Both the position numbers and the translations under genes were made by a program. Below the pieces are notes generated by a model. The model was given only the letters and a program-made list of their open reading frames with translations, was not told the origin of the DNA and searched no databases. Shown here in pieces: positions 1 to 10,994 of a stretch of DNA of 64,000 bases. Numbering within the stretch: position 1 is the first letter of the stretch; each line of letters begins with the position of its first letter. Source of the DNA: Rhizobium esperanzae (GTDB lineage: Bacteria; Pseudomonadota; Alphaproteobacteria; Rhizobiales; Rhizobiaceae); the NCBI RefSeq assembly GCF_002204185.1, contig NZ_MXPU01000008.1, forward strand, positions 1 through 64,000, written 5' to 3'.

Positions 1-3
1 GCC

Positions 4-765
4 ATGGATATGTTTGCAGATCTTGCCTTCTATTTGGTGATCATTGTCATTGCGGTCGCCATCCTCGCATCGGCGGTTAATATCCTGAGGGAATATGAAC
101 GCGGCGTCGTGTTCACACTTGGCCGCTTTACCGGAGTCAAGGGACCCGGCCTGATTCTGCTCATCACCTATGTCCAGCAGATGATCCGAGTCGACTTGCG
201 CACGCGCGTACTCGATGTCCCCAGCCAGGACGTCATCTCCCATGACAATGTCTCGGTTCGTGTCAGCGCGGTGATCTATTTCAGGGTTATTGACCCTGCG
301 AAGTCGACAATACAGGTCGAGGATTTCATGATGGCAACTAGCCAGCTTGCTCAGACGACGTTGCGCTCCGTGCTCGGCAAGCACGACCTCGATGAAATGC
401 TGGCAGAACGCGACAGGCTCAACTCCGATATTCAGGAAATCCTCGACGCTCAGACGGACGCTTGGGGAATTAAAGTAGCCACTGTCGAGATCAAACATGT
501 TGACATCAACGAGTCGATGATACGCGCGATTGCTCGCCAAGCGGAAGCCGAACGCGAACGCCGCGCGAAGGTCATCAATGCCGAGGGCGAACAGCAAGCC
601 GCAGCGAAGCTACTGGAAGCGGCGGAAATTCTGGCCAAACAGCCGGAGGCGATGCAACTTCGTTACTTGAGCACTTTGAACGTCATCGCCAGCGAGAAGA
701 CTTCGACGATTTTATTCCCCTTCCCGATGGAGCTGGGCAATCTAATGGCCATTAAGCCGAAGTGA
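4..765 (+). CDS. Slipin / stomatin-like SPFH membrane protein
   Basis: This 253-residue protein has one N-terminal hydrophobic helix (about residues 6-27) followed by an SPFH/band-7 domain, with the slipin signature [13 protein letters not shown] near residues 29-41. A charged coiled-coil stretch rich in [18 protein letters not shown] follows near residues 180-200. Family members are membrane-anchored scaffolds that oligomerise in lipid microdomains and usually pair with an NfeD-family protein. An NfeD gene would be expected upstream, outside the window. The length matches complete slipins (about 250-260 residues), so the ATG three bases into the window is probably the real start, although upstream sequence cannot be seen. 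It converges on the E3 gene with a gap of about 117 bp in which I see no gene. Confidence 0.88.
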   Translation: MDMFADLAFYLVIIVIAVAILASAVNILREYERGVVFTLGRFTGVKGPGLILLITYVQQMIRVDLRTRVLDVPSQDVISHDNVSVRVSAVIYFRVIDPAKSTIQVEDFMMATSQLAQTTLRSVLGKHDLDEMLAERDRLNSDIQEILDAQTDAWGIKVATVEIKHVDINESMIRAIARQAEAERERRAKVINAEGEQQAAAKLLEAAEILAKQPEAMQLRYLSTLNVIASEKTSTILFPFPMELGNLMAIKPK

Positions 766-882
766 TCGAACGGCACTGGCGTTGATGATTGAACCAGCTT
801 CGATGTCAGTCTCGGAGCAAAATGAGGCCACGCCCCAGCGAACTGGCGCAACGCCGCCACCCCGTGATCTTTGCAGCCCGGC

Positions 883-2280
883 TCAGATGTGCAAAGCGTT
901 TCCCAAAGCTTTCAGCGCCGCTTCCATGAGCGCTTCGCTGCGGGTCGGATGGACGTGAATGGTGCCGGCGATGTCTTCCAGGCGCGCTCCCATCTCGATC
1001 GCCAGCGCAAAAGCCGCCGAGAGTTCGGAGACCCCGGCCCCCACGGCCTGCAGGCCGAGAACCAGATTGGTGTCGGCGCGGGCCACCACGCGCACGAAGC
1101 CCTCCTCAGAGACCATCGTCATCGCCCGCCCGTTGGCGCTGAATGGAAACTGGGCGGTGCGGATCTCATATCCTTGCGCGCGCGCCTCCGCCGGCGACAG
1201 GCCGGCGCTGACGATCTCAGGATCGGTAAAGCAGATGGCGGGAATGCATCTTTTGTCCCAGCCCCGCTTCTTGCCCGCAACGATTTCTGCCACCATCTCC
1301 CCTTGGGCCATCGCCCGATGCGCCAGCATCGGCTCGCCGGTCACATCGCCGATCGCATAGATGCCGCGCATCGAGGTGCGGCATTGATCGTCGATCCTCA
1401 GATAGGGGCCGGCCCGATCGAGGTCGAGTTCCTCGAGACCGGAACCTGCCGTTCGGGGGCGGCGGCCGACAGTGACAAGGACGCGATCCGCCGGCAGTGT
1501 CTCACGCCGGCCATCCGACGTTTCAACGATCAATGCCTCGCCATCATCGGCAAGAGCCATCGCCTTGGCACCCGCCAGCAATCGGATGCCGCTCTCGCTC
1601 AGCTTGCGCATGACGGGACGCACCAACTCTGCATCATAGAGCGGCAGCACCTGCTGGGTCGCCTCGACGACCGTCACCTCCGATCCCATCTTGGCAAAGG
1701 CCATTCCGAGCTCCAGCCCGATATAACCGCCGCCGACCACCACCAGCTTTTTCGGCAGCTCCGTCAGCGAGAGCGCTTCGGTCGAGGAAATGACGCGGCC
1801 GCCGAAAGGCAGATTGGCAAGCTCCACCGGATCGGAACCGGTGGCGATTACCACGGTCTCGGCGCGGATGACCTGCTGGCCGGTTTCGGTCTCCACCTCC
1901 ACCGTCTTGCCGTCACGGAAATGGGCCCGGCCATGGACGATCTTTACCCGCGCCTTCTGCAACAGACCCGAAACGCCGCCCGTCAGCCGGCCGACAATGC
2001 CGTCCTTCCAGGCGATCGTCTTTGCGAGATCGATCGAGGCGCCTTCGATGCGGATGCCCATCGGGTTCTTGCCGGCCAGCATTTTTTGCGTGGCGTCGAA
2101 TTCCTCGGCCGCGTGGATCAACGCCTTGGAGGGAATGCAGCCGACCGTCAGGCAGGTGCCGCCCGGCTTGCCGGCTTCGACGATGACGGTATCGATGCCG
2201 AGCTGTCCGGCGCGGATGGCGCAGACATAACCGCCCGGGCCGGCGCCGATGACGAGGAGCTTGCAGACAATTTCTTTCAT
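883..2280 (-). CDS. lpdA: Dihydrolipoyl dehydrogenase, E3 of the branched-chain 2-oxoacid dehydrogenase complex
   Basis: This is a 465-residue flavoprotein disulfide reductase. It opens with the FAD-binding motif GAGPGGYV (residues 12-19) and has the redox-active disulfide in GGTCLTVGCIPSKAL (C43 and C48). A second Rossmann motif, VVGGGYIGLE, binds NAD, and the C-terminal active-site His/Glu lies in HVHPTRSEALMEA. It reoxidises the dihydrolipoyl arm of E2 and passes electrons to NAD+. It is the last gene of the bkd operon, three bases after the E2 stop. That position, rather than sequence alone, assigns it to the branched-chain complex instead of pyruvate or 2-oxoglutarate dehydrogenase. A long ORF on the opposite strand is a codon-bias shadow. 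Confidence 0.95.
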   Translation of the reverse strand: MKEIVCKLLVIGAGPGGYVCAIRAGQLGIDTVIVEAGKPGGTCLTVGCIPSKALIHAAEEFDATQKMLAGKNPMGIRIEGASIDLAKTIAWKDGIVGRLTGGVSGLLQKARVKIVHGRAHFRDGKTVEVETETGQQVIRAETVVIATGSDPVELANLPFGGRVISSTEALSLTELPKKLVVVGGGYIGLELGMAFAKMGSEVTVVEATQQVLPLYDAELVRPVMRKLSESGIRLLAGAKAMALADDGEALIVETSDGRRETLPADRVLVTVGRRPRTAGSGLEELDLDRAGPYLRIDDQCRTSMRGIYAIGDVTGEPMLAHRAMAQGEMVAEIVAGKKRGWDKRCIPAICFTDPEIVSAGLSPAEARAQGYEIRTAQFPFSANGRAMTMVSEEGFVRVVARADTNLVLGLQAVGAGVSELSAAFALAIEMGARLEDIAGTIHVHPTRSEALMEAALKALGNALHI

Positions 2281-2283
2281 GGC

Positions 2284-3579
2284 TCAGCCTTCGATGAAAA
2301 TCAGCGCCGGTGTTTCGAGCAGAGTGCGCATGCGCTGGACGAAGGTCGCCGCATCCCAGCCGTCGATGATGCGATGATCGAAACTCGAGGAGAGGTTCAT
2401 CATCTTGCGCGGCACGAATTGCGTGCCGTCCCAGACCGGCCGTGTGGCGATCTTGTTGACGCCGATGATCGCCACCTCGGGATGGTTGATGACGGGTGTC
2501 GAGACGATGCCGCCGAGCGCGCCGAGCGAGCTGACGGTGATGGTGGAGCCGGAAAGCTCGTCGCGCGTCGCCGTGCCCGAGCGCGCCGCATCCGACAGCC
2601 GGACCATCTCGGCGGCGCAATCCCAGATGCCGCGGGCTTCCGCATGCCGCACGACAGGTACGGTCAGGCCAGCCGGCGTCTGCGTGGCGATGCCGATATG
2701 CACGGCGCTATGGCGTGTGATGATGCCGGCATCGTCGTCGAAAGTTGCGTTGACCTCAGGCTGCACGGCAATGGCCTTGACCAGCGCCCGCATCAGGAAG
2801 GGCAGGACCGTCAGCTTCGGATGGCCTTCCCTGCGGTCGCCGTTCATGGTGGCGCGCAGCTCCTCCAGCGCCGTCATGTCCACTTCCTCCACATAGGTGA
2901 TGTGGGGAATGCGCGACGTGGAAAGCACCATCTTCTCGGCGATGCGGCGGCGCAGTCCGGTGAGCTTGATTTCCTCGGTCGCTGTCTTTTTGGCGAGACC
3001 GTTCTTTGCCGTTGCGGGCGTCGTTCCCTGCGACAGGAACTGTTCGACATCTTCGCGCAGGATGCGACCGGCCGGTCCGCTTCCCTGCACCTGCCTGAGG
3101 TCGACGCCGCTTTCCAGGGCGAACAGCCGCACGGAGGGTGCGGCGACCGGCTTTTCGACCGGCGCAGGTGCCGGCGCAGTTGCAGTTGCAGGTGAAGGTG
3201 CAGGTGAAGGTGAAGGTGAAGGTGAAGGTGAAGGTGCAGAAGCCGGCGCTGTCGGGACGAGCTTGGCAATCTCGGCCTTAGGTGTTTCGGCGACCGGCGC
3301 TTGCGAGATCCGAATGGGCTGAGCCTCGTCGGATTCCCCTGCCGTCTCAATCCGCACCAGCGGCGCCTTCACCGCGATGCGGTCTCCGATATCGCCGGCG
3401 AGCCAGATGACGGTGCCATCGACGGGAGAGGGAATTTCAACTGTCGCCTTGTCGGTCATCACCGCGGCGATCACCATATCCTCGCGGACGGGATCTCCCG
3501 GCTTCACATGCCATTCCACCAGCTCGGCCTCGGCCACCCCTTCCCCGACATCGGGCATCTTGATGATGAATTCGCCCAT
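2284..3579 (-). CDS. bkdB: Branched-chain 2-oxoacid dehydrogenase E2 (dihydrolipoyl acyltransferase)
   Basis: This 431-residue E2 has the usual domain order. An N-terminal lipoyl domain carries the lipoylated lysine in MTDKATVEIP (K44). A Ser/Pro and Ala/Pro linker follows near residues 105-145, then a peripheral subunit-binding domain (VRLFALESGVDL to ILREDVEQFL, about 148-190), then the catalytic acyltransferase domain with the active-site histidine in SSSFDHRIIDGWDA. It transfers branched acyl groups from E1 to CoA. The SP part of the linker is encoded by a near-perfect hexanucleotide repeat (see 3191-3238). It lies between the E1 beta and E3 genes with three-base gaps, so the four subunits are clearly co-transcribed. 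Confidence 0.95.
   Translation of the reverse strand: MGEFIIKMPDVGEGVAEAELVEWHVKPGDPVREDMVIAAVMTDKATVEIPSPVDGTVIWLAGDIGDRIAVKAPLVRIETAGESDEAQPIRISQAPVAETPKAEIAKLVPTAPASAPSPSPSPSPSPAPSPATATAPAPAPVEKPVAAPSVRLFALESGVDLRQVQGSGPAGRILREDVEQFLSQGTTPATAKNGLAKKTATEEIKLTGLRRRIAEKMVLSTSRIPHITYVEEVDMTALEELRATMNGDRREGHPKLTVLPFLMRALVKAIAVQPEVNATFDDDAGIITRHSAVHIGIATQTPAGLTVPVVRHAEARGIWDCAAEMVRLSDAARSGTATRDELSGSTITVSSLGALGGIVSTPVINHPEVAIIGVNKIATRPVWDGTQFVPRKMMNLSSSFDHRIIDGWDAATFVQRMRTLLETPALIFIEG
3191..3238 (-). repeat. Hexanucleotide tandem repeat inside the E2 linker
   Basis: Eight consecutive 6-bp units read on the plus strand as six GGTGAA and two GGTGCA. On the coding strand they encode alternating Ser-Pro or Ala-Pro. 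The period is a multiple of three, so gain or loss of units would change linker length without shifting frame. Such arrays are candidates for slipped-strand variation between strains. Confidence 0.85.
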
Positions 3580-3582
3580 GGC

Positions 3583-4596
3583 TCAGGCCTCCATGACTTC
3601 GGCAAGCGCCCGCCCGACCCGGCCGGGACCGGGAAAATAATCCCACTCCTGCGCATGCGGATAGGGTGTGTCCCAGCCGGCGACGCGCACAACCGGCGCT
3701 TCGAGATGATAGAAGCAATGTTCCTGCACCAGCGACACGACCTCGGCGCCGAAGCCCGAGGTCAGGGTCGCCTCATGGACGACGACGCAGCGCCCGGTCT
3801 TGGTGACCGATTTGACGATCGTATCGAGATCGAGCGGCAGCAGGCTCCTCAAATCGATCACCTCGGCATCGATGCCGGCATCCTCGGCCGCGGCAAGCGC
3901 CACATGCACCATCGTGCCATAGGCAACCACGGTCACCGCAGACCCAGCGCGCCGCACTTCGGCCTTACCGATCGGGATGGTGTAATGGCCGTCGGGCACC
4001 TCGCCGAGGTCGTGTTTCGACCAGGGCGTCACCGGCCGCTCATGATGACCGTCGAAGGGGCCGTTATAGAGCCGCTTCGGCTCCAGGAACATGACCGGAT
4101 CGGGATCCTCGATCGCCGCGATCAGCAGGCCCTTGGCATCATAGGGATTGGACGGCACGATCACCTTCAGCCCGCAGACATGGGTGAAGAGCGCTTCCGG
4201 GCTCTGGCTGTGCGTCTGGCCGCCGAAGATGCCGCCGCCAGTCGGCATACGCACGACGATCGGGCAGGTGAAATCGCCGTTCGATCGATAGCGGATTCGC
4301 GCCGCCTCCTGCGTCAGCTGGTCATAGGCAGGATACACATAGTCCGCAAATTGGATCTCGACGCATGGCTTCAGCCCGTAGGCCGCCATGCCGATCGCCG
4401 TGCCGACGATGCCGGATTCACTGATTGGCGTATCGAAGCAGCGCGTCCTGCCGTATTTTGCCTGCAGGCCCTGGGTGCAGCGGAAGACGCCGCCGAAATA
4501 GCCGACATCCTCGCCGAAGACTACGACATTGTCGTCCTTCGCCATCGAGACGTCCATGGCGCTGCGCACTGCCTCGATCATCGTCATCCTGGCCAT
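3583..4596 (-). CDS. bkdA2: Branched-chain 2-oxoacid dehydrogenase E1 beta subunit
   Basis: This 337-residue protein contains the transketolase pyrimidine-binding and C-terminal domains of 2-oxoacid dehydrogenase E1 beta subunits. The family motif FGEDVGYFGGVFR lies near residues 26-38. With E1 alpha it decarboxylates 2-oxoisovalerate, 2-oxoisocaproate and 2-oxo-3-methylvalerate using thiamine diphosphate. The open frame extends 37 codons further upstream, but that stretch is arginine-rich and lies inside the E1 alpha gene. I chose the ATG at 4596, which begins MARMTMIEAV and sits one base after the E1 alpha stop, because this matches how the family begins and the tight operon spacing. Confidence 0.95.
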   Translation of the reverse strand: MARMTMIEAVRSAMDVSMAKDDNVVVFGEDVGYFGGVFRCTQGLQAKYGRTRCFDTPISESGIVGTAIGMAAYGLKPCVEIQFADYVYPAYDQLTQEAARIRYRSNGDFTCPIVVRMPTGGGIFGGQTHSQSPEALFTHVCGLKVIVPSNPYDAKGLLIAAIEDPDPVMFLEPKRLYNGPFDGHHERPVTPWSKHDLGEVPDGHYTIPIGKAEVRRAGSAVTVVAYGTMVHVALAAAEDAGIDAEVIDLRSLLPLDLDTIVKSVTKTGRCVVVHEATLTSGFGAEVVSLVQEHCFYHLEAPVVRVAGWDTPYPHAQEWDYFPGPGRVGRALAEVMEA

Positions 4597-4597
4597 G

Positions 4598-7022
<2,425 letters not shown>

Positions 7023-7041
7023 GTGGCTCCTCCCCTTCCCG

Positions 7042-8229
7042 CTAGTGCCGCTCGATGGCGACGGCCGTCGCCTCGCCGCCGCCGATGCAGAGTGCCGCCA
7101 TGCCGCGCTTGAGGTCGTAGCGCTCCAATGCTGAAAGCAGCGTTACCAGAATGCGAGCCCCCGATGCGCCGATCGGATGGCCGAGGGCACAGGCGCCGCC
7201 GTGCACATTCACCTTTTCATGCGGCAGATCGAGATCGCGCATCGCCGCCATGGCGACGACGGCGAAAGCCTCGTTGATTTCGAAGAGATCGACATTCGAG
7301 AGCGCCAGGCCGGTCCGGCCGGAAAGCTTCTGCAGCGCGCCGATTGGCGCGGTGGCGAAAAGATTGGGTGCTTGTGAGTGGGTGGCGTGGCCGAGGATGG
7401 TGGCGAGCGGCGTCAAACCGCGATGCTCCGCCTCGGATCGGTGCATCAGCACGAGCGCTGCCGCGCCGTCGGAGATCGAGCTGGAATTGGCCGCGGTCAC
7501 CGTGCCGCCCTCTCGGAAGGCGGGCTTCAGTGTCGGGATCTTGTCGAGCTTGGCCTTGCCCGGCTGTTCGTCGCGGCTTGCCACCTGCTCGGCTTTGCCC
7601 GATTTTACCGTGACCGGCACGATCTCGCTTTCAAAACAGCCGTCCGCGATCGCTTTCTGCGCCCGCGTCAGGGAGGCGATGGCGTAATTATCCTGCGCCT
7701 CGCGCGTGAACTGATACGCCTCGGCGCAATCCTCCGCGAAGCTGCCCATCAAGCGCCCCTTGTCATAAGCATCCTCCAGCCCGTCGAGGAACATGTGATC
7801 CACGACACGCCCATGGCCAAGCCTGTAGCCGCCGCGGGCCTTGTCAAGGAGATAGGGCGCGTTCGTCATGCTTTCCATGCCGCCGGCGACCGCCACCGAG
7901 GCGCTGTCGGCGGCGATCAGGTCATGCGCCATCATGACCGCCTTCATGCCCGAGCCACACATCTTGTTGACGGTGCTGGCCCCCGTCGCGAAGGGTAGAC
8001 CGGCACCGATCGCCGCCTGACGCGCCGGCGCCTGGCCAAGGCCCGCCGGCAACACGCAGCCGAAGACGACCTCCTCGACCGCCTCGGCCGAGACCCGGCT
8101 GCGCTCCAGTGCAGCGCGGATCGCCGTTGCTCCGAGCTCCGGCGCCGTCACCTCCTTCAGCTCTCCCTGGAAACTGCCGATCGGCGTGCGCGCCGCGCCG
8201 ACGATGACGATGGGATCCTGCAGTGCCAT
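7042..8229 (-). CDS. Acetyl-CoA acyltransferase (thiolase)
   Basis: This 395-residue thiolase has the nucleophile cysteine in [12 protein letters not shown] (C91), the NEAFA motif, the [11 protein letters not shown] active-site histidine segment, and the second catalytic cysteine in CIGGGEATA near the C-terminus. It cleaves 3-oxoacyl-CoA with CoA. In this operon it most likely cleaves 2-methylacetoacetyl-CoA to acetyl-CoA and propionyl-CoA in isoleucine degradation, acting after the SDR encoded just upstream. The start at 8229 gives [16 protein letters not shown], the usual thiolase N-terminus, and an AGGAGG-like tract precedes it. Confidence 0.93.
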   Translation of the reverse strand: MALQDPIVIVGAARTPIGSFQGELKEVTAPELGATAIRAALERSRVSAEAVEEVVFGCVLPAGLGQAPARQAAIGAGLPFATGASTVNKMCGSGMKAVMMAHDLIAADSASVAVAGGMESMTNAPYLLDKARGGYRLGHGRVVDHMFLDGLEDAYDKGRLMGSFAEDCAEAYQFTREAQDNYAIASLTRAQKAIADGCFESEIVPVTVKSGKAEQVASRDEQPGKAKLDKIPTLKPAFREGGTVTAANSSSISDGAAALVLMHRSEAEHRGLTPLATILGHATHSQAPNLFATAPIGALQKLSGRTGLALSNVDLFEINEAFAVVAMAAMRDLDLPHEKVNVHGGACALGHPIGASGARILVTLLSALERYDLKRGMAALCIGGGEATAVAIERH

Positions 8230-8251
8230 CTTTCCTCCTTGGGGCAGACGC

Positions 8252-9019
8252 TCAGCGCGCGCCCATCCGCAATGCGCCGTCGAGGCGAATAACCTCGCCG
8301 TTCAGCATGGTGTTTTCAAAAATATGGCGCACCAGCCCGGCAAATTCCGCCGGCCGGCCGAGCCGCGGCGGAAAGGGCACGCTCTGGCCGAGTGCCGCCT
8401 GAACTTCGGCCGGCATGCCGGCCATCATTGGCGTCTCGAAAATACCGGGCGCAATCGACACGACACGGATGCCGTGACGGGCAAGCTCGCGGGCGATCGG
8501 CAAGGTCATCGCCGCCACCCCGCCCTTGGAGGCGGCATAGGCCGCCTGGCCGATCTGGCCGTCGAAGGCGGCAACTGAAGCCGTGTTGACGATGACGCCG
8601 CGTTCGCCTTCGGCATCCGGCTCCGCATTCTGAATGGCGGCGGCGGCAAGTCGGATCATGTTGAACGTGCCGATGAGATTGATGCCGATTGTGCGCGCAA
8701 AACTCTCCAGCCGGTGCGGCCCGTCGCGGCCGATCACCTTTTCGGCCGGCGCGACACCGGCGCAATTCACCAATCCGCGCAAGCCGCCGAAGGCTTCAAC
8801 AGCCGCCGCGACCACAGCTGCTCCCGCCTCGCCATCGGTCACATCGGCCTTGACGAAGCGAGCTTCGCTGCCGAATTTCCGCGCGAGCGCCTCGCCCGCG
8901 TCAACATTGAGATCGGCGATCGTCACATGCCCGCCGGCCTCGAGCAGCATGCGCGCCGTCGCCGCTCCGAGCCCGGAGCCGCCGCCGGTGACGATGAAAC
9001 TTGCTCCATGGATCCGCAT
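8252..9019 (-). CDS. SDR dehydrogenase, 3-hydroxy-2-methylbutyryl-CoA dehydrogenase-like
   Basis: This is a 255-residue classical short-chain dehydrogenase with [12 protein letters not shown] for NAD binding and a YAASKGG active-site Tyr-x-x-x-Lys. The overall layout resembles 17-beta-HSD type 10 proteins, which oxidise 3-hydroxy-2-methylbutyryl-CoA in isoleucine breakdown. The following thiolase and acyl-CoA dehydrogenase support that role. An open frame extends about 100 codons further upstream but is Arg/Ala-rich and overlaps the divergent regulator. I therefore use the ATG at 9019 ([13 protein letters not shown]). It is probably the first gene of the minus-strand catabolic operon. Confidence 0.9.
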   Translation of the reverse strand: MRIHGASFIVTGGGSGLGAATARMLLEAGGHVTIADLNVDAGEALARKFGSEARFVKADVTDGEAGAAVVAAAVEAFGGLRGLVNCAGVAPAEKVIGRDGPHRLESFARTIGINLIGTFNMIRLAAAAIQNAEPDAEGERGVIVNTASVAAFDGQIGQAAYAASKGGVAAMTLPIARELARHGIRVVSIAPGIFETPMMAGMPAEVQAALGQSVPFPPRLGRPAEFAGLVRHIFENTMLNGEVIRLDGALRMGAR

Positions 9020-9153
9020 GAATCCGGTCCTCCTGCCGGCACGCGCCCTCCTCCAGGCGCAACCGGCAGCAGGGATTCTATTCGCTCCACCTATTGCAAG
9101 CGATGACAGAACTGCTCCATAATTTCGGCCAGTTTTACCATAGCGAGGATTGG

Positions 9154-10179
9154 ATGGCTGAGATCGAGCGACGCATGATCGCGCCGGGTTTCGTGGAGGA
9201 GGCGCTCGACAGCCTGCGGCGGCTCGGCAAGCCGACGAAGCCGATCCTCGCCCGTGTCGGCCTGCCAACGACCGTCGACCAGCCGGTTTCGGCCGAGACT
9301 TACGGTGCGCTGTGGCTGGCAATTGCTGCCGAACTGGACGACGAATTCTTCGGCATGGGCGCGCGCCCGATGCGCAGCGGCAGCTTCACGCTGCTTTGCC
9401 ATTGCGTGCTGCACGCGCCGACGCTCGGCCAAGCGCTCCGCCGGGCGCTGCGCTTCCTCGATGTCGTTCTCGACGATCCCAGGGGGCAGCTAGTCATCGC
9501 CGACGGCCTTGCCGAGATCGAGCTCAGGGATGCCGGCGGCCCGCGTTCGGCCTTTGCCTATCGAACCTATTGGATCATCTTGCACGGCATCATCTGCTGG
9601 CTAGTCGGCCGGCGCATTCCGATTCGCCTCGTCGATTTCCGCTGCACCGAACCCAAGCAAGGGGCCGACTACCGACTGTTCTTCGGCGCGCCCGTACGCT
9701 TCTCCCAACCAATCAGCCGCCTCGGCTTCGACCGCGCCATGCTCGACCTGCCGATCTCCCGCAGCGAGCAGGCGCTGAAACAGTTCCTGCGCGGCGCCCC
9801 CGCCAATATTCTGGTGCGCTACCGTTACGATGCCGGCATCGCCGCCGCCGTCCGCCGGCGCTTGAACCAGGCCACGCCGGCTGCCTGGACGAGTTTTGCA
9901 GCACTTGCCGCCGACATGCGCATGCCGCCCTCGACGCTCCGCCACCGCCTGCACGACGAGGGGCAAAGCTATGCCGCCATCAAGGATGACATCCGCCGCG
10001 ATCTGGCGGTCGAGCTTCTGCTGAACTCATCGAAGACGATCGGCGAGATCGCGGTGCAGCTGGGTTATTCCGAACCCAGCGCCTTCTTCCGCGCCTTCCG
10101 GAAGTGGATGGGCAAGAGCCCAGAGGCTTTCCGGCGGGAGGAGGCGGAAGGCCAGATCTATGTCAGTCGAACCGCTTGA
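9154..10179 (+). CDS. AraC-family transcriptional regulator
   Basis: This is an AraC/XylS regulator of about 341 residues. The N-terminal two thirds form an arabinose-binding-like ligand domain, and the C-terminal double helix-turn-helix runs from [11 protein letters not shown] to [17 protein letters not shown]. It is transcribed divergently from the SDR/thiolase/bkd operon, so it is the obvious candidate regulator, probably sensing a branched-chain acid or acyl-CoA intermediate. Start choice: ATG at 9154 has GCGAGGA five bases upstream. In-frame alternatives are ATG at 9103 and TTG at 9094. Its 3' end overlaps the convergent toxin gene by 17 bp. Confidence 0.88.
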   Translation: MAEIERRMIAPGFVEEALDSLRRLGKPTKPILARVGLPTTVDQPVSAETYGALWLAIAAELDDEFFGMGARPMRSGSFTLLCHCVLHAPTLGQALRRALRFLDVVLDDPRGQLVIADGLAEIELRDAGGPRSAFAYRTYWIILHGIICWLVGRRIPIRLVDFRCTEPKQGADYRLFFGAPVRFSQPISRLGFDRAMLDLPISRSEQALKQFLRGAPANILVRYRYDAGIAAAVRRRLNQATPAAWTSFAALAADMRMPPSTLRHRLHDEGQSYAAIKDDIRRDLAVELLLNSSKTIGEIAVQLGYSEPSAFFRAFRKWMGKSPEAFRREEAEGQIYVSRTA

Positions 10180-10585
10180 CGCGACCCGATTGGCTTCGCG
10201 CTTTCACGAACATGGCGGCAATCTTCATCATGAAGGATTTGCTGAAGCGGCCAAGAGCCTTCTGATAAGGCTCGATGTACCAGGACTGCTCGACAATATC
10301 ATAATTATATTCGTCTATGACGATCCAGCTCTGCTTGAGATCACCGAGACCGGCACGCCGGCGCTCGATATCGGGAATTTCCAAGGCGACCCTTCCCGCC
10401 TGCGGTGGCTGTGTCGTGATCGCCAGAAGCACGAGGTGCGTATTTCCATCGCGCGCACTGCGGATGGCAACCACGACACAAACTGGCCGCTGTTTGCGCC
10501 CTTCGGTTTCGCCACGCAGCTGCTGCCACGCCCAGAGATAGGGATAGGATATCACTTCCCCGGGGCGAAACTCATGGCTCATCAT
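10163..10585 (-). CDS. PemK/MazF-like toxin of a type II toxin-antitoxin pair
   Basis: This protein of about 140 residues begins MMSHEFRPGEVISYPYLW and has KQRPVCVVV near residue 34. The Gly-Glu-Val start followed by a Lys-x-Arg-Pro-Val strand is typical of the MazF/PemK ribonuclease fold. Together with the Phd-like gene directly upstream, it suggests a toxin that cuts RNA and is neutralised by its partner. The start overlaps the end of the antitoxin gene (ATG at 10585, antitoxin stop at 10572-10574), which couples translation and keeps toxin below antitoxin. A GAAGG tract lies five bases before this ATG; a second in-frame ATG follows immediately. The family assignment rests on short motifs, so toxin activity is inferred. 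Confidence 0.7.
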   Translation of the reverse strand: MMSHEFRPGEVISYPYLWAWQQLRGETEGRKQRPVCVVVAIRSARDGNTHLVLLAITTQPPQAGRVALEIPDIERRRAGLGDLKQSWIVIDEYNYDIVEQSWYIEPYQKALGRFSKSFMMKIAAMFVKARSQSGRVKRFD

Positions 10586-10832
10586 CGTAGCCTTCACCCT
10601 TCGCCAGCCGCTCGATCGCCTCGCCGAACAACTCGGCATGTTCGTCCGGCATCTCCGAAATGCGATGGGCACGACGCGGGTCCATGCCACTGCGCATCCG
10701 CTCGAAGTGCTCATAGCTCATGAGCACAAAACGCGGCTTGTTATGGCGGGTGAGAACCACTGGCTCCCGGCTCGCTGCATCGGTGACATCGCCGACCTGC
10801 TTGTTGAGATCGCCTGTCGTGAATTGTCGCAT
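10572..10832 (-). CDS. Phd/YefM-family antitoxin
   Basis: This 86-residue protein starts at MRQFTTGDLNKQVGDV and contains the Phd/YefM-type core (EPVVLTRHNKPRFVLMSYEHFERM). The N-terminal half of such proteins binds operator DNA and the C-terminal half wraps the toxin. The open frame continues far upstream into the promoter region, where it would read repeat DNA, so I take the ATG at 10830-10832. The downstream gene overlaps its 3' end. Family antitoxins autorepress, and the iterated TTCCATAT motif 20-50 bp upstream is a plausible operator. Confidence 0.85.
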   Translation of the reverse strand: MRQFTTGDLNKQVGDVTDAASREPVVLTRHNKPRFVLMSYEHFERMRSGMDPRRAHRISEMPDEHAELFGEAIERLAKGEGYDDEP

Positions 10833-10853
10833 GGGATCATCTCCGTTCTTTAT

Positions 10854-10879
10854 TTCCATATATTCCATATTTCCCATAT
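10854..10879. repeat. Three 9-bp-spaced TTCCATAT iterons upstream of the antitoxin
   Basis: TTCCATAT occurs at 10854-10861 and 10863-10870, followed in phase by TCCCATAT at 10872-10879. The strict 9-bp period and the position just upstream of the antitoxin start suggest an autoregulatory operator for the Phd-like protein. A replication iteron role is unlikely because there are only three units and no Rep gene. Confidence 0.55.
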
Positions 10880-10947
10880 TTTCAAGAAAACGACACGTGC
10901 ATGACCTCGAACGGGAAGTCCTCGCTCGCATCAAAATCATGGCCACT

Positions 10948-10975
10948 TTGAACCTTTCGCAACCCGCGCTACATA
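10948..10975 (+). promoter_or_regulatory. Candidate sigma-70-type promoter for the leucine operon
   Basis: TTGAAC at 10948-10953 and TACATA at 10970-10975 are separated by 16 bp and lie 20 bp before the ivd start codon. The fit is reasonable but not exact, and the short 5' leader that results leaves just enough room for the GGGAGGAG ribosome binding site. Confidence 0.35.
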
Positions 10976-10994
10976 TTTTAGCGGGAGGAGTGCC

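Noticed and set aside
871..3195. A 774-codon plus-strand open frame across the E3 and E2 genes
   Set aside because: It is antisense to two genes with clear motifs, and its translation is rich in His, Arg and Asp with no recognisable domain. Long antisense frames are common in GC-rich genomes.
3191..3238. Tandem repeat considered as a CRISPR-like array
   Set aside because: The units are only 6 bp without spacers and lie inside a coding linker.
9019..9322. A 100-codon N-terminal extension of the SDR gene
   Set aside because: It is Arg/Ala/Pro-rich and overlaps the divergent AraC gene and promoter region. The Rossmann motif begins right after the ATG at 9019.
10854..10879. Iterons considered as a plasmid replication origin
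   Set aside because: There are only three short units, no Rep gene and no AT-rich DnaA-box region nearby. A toxin-antitoxin operator explains them better.
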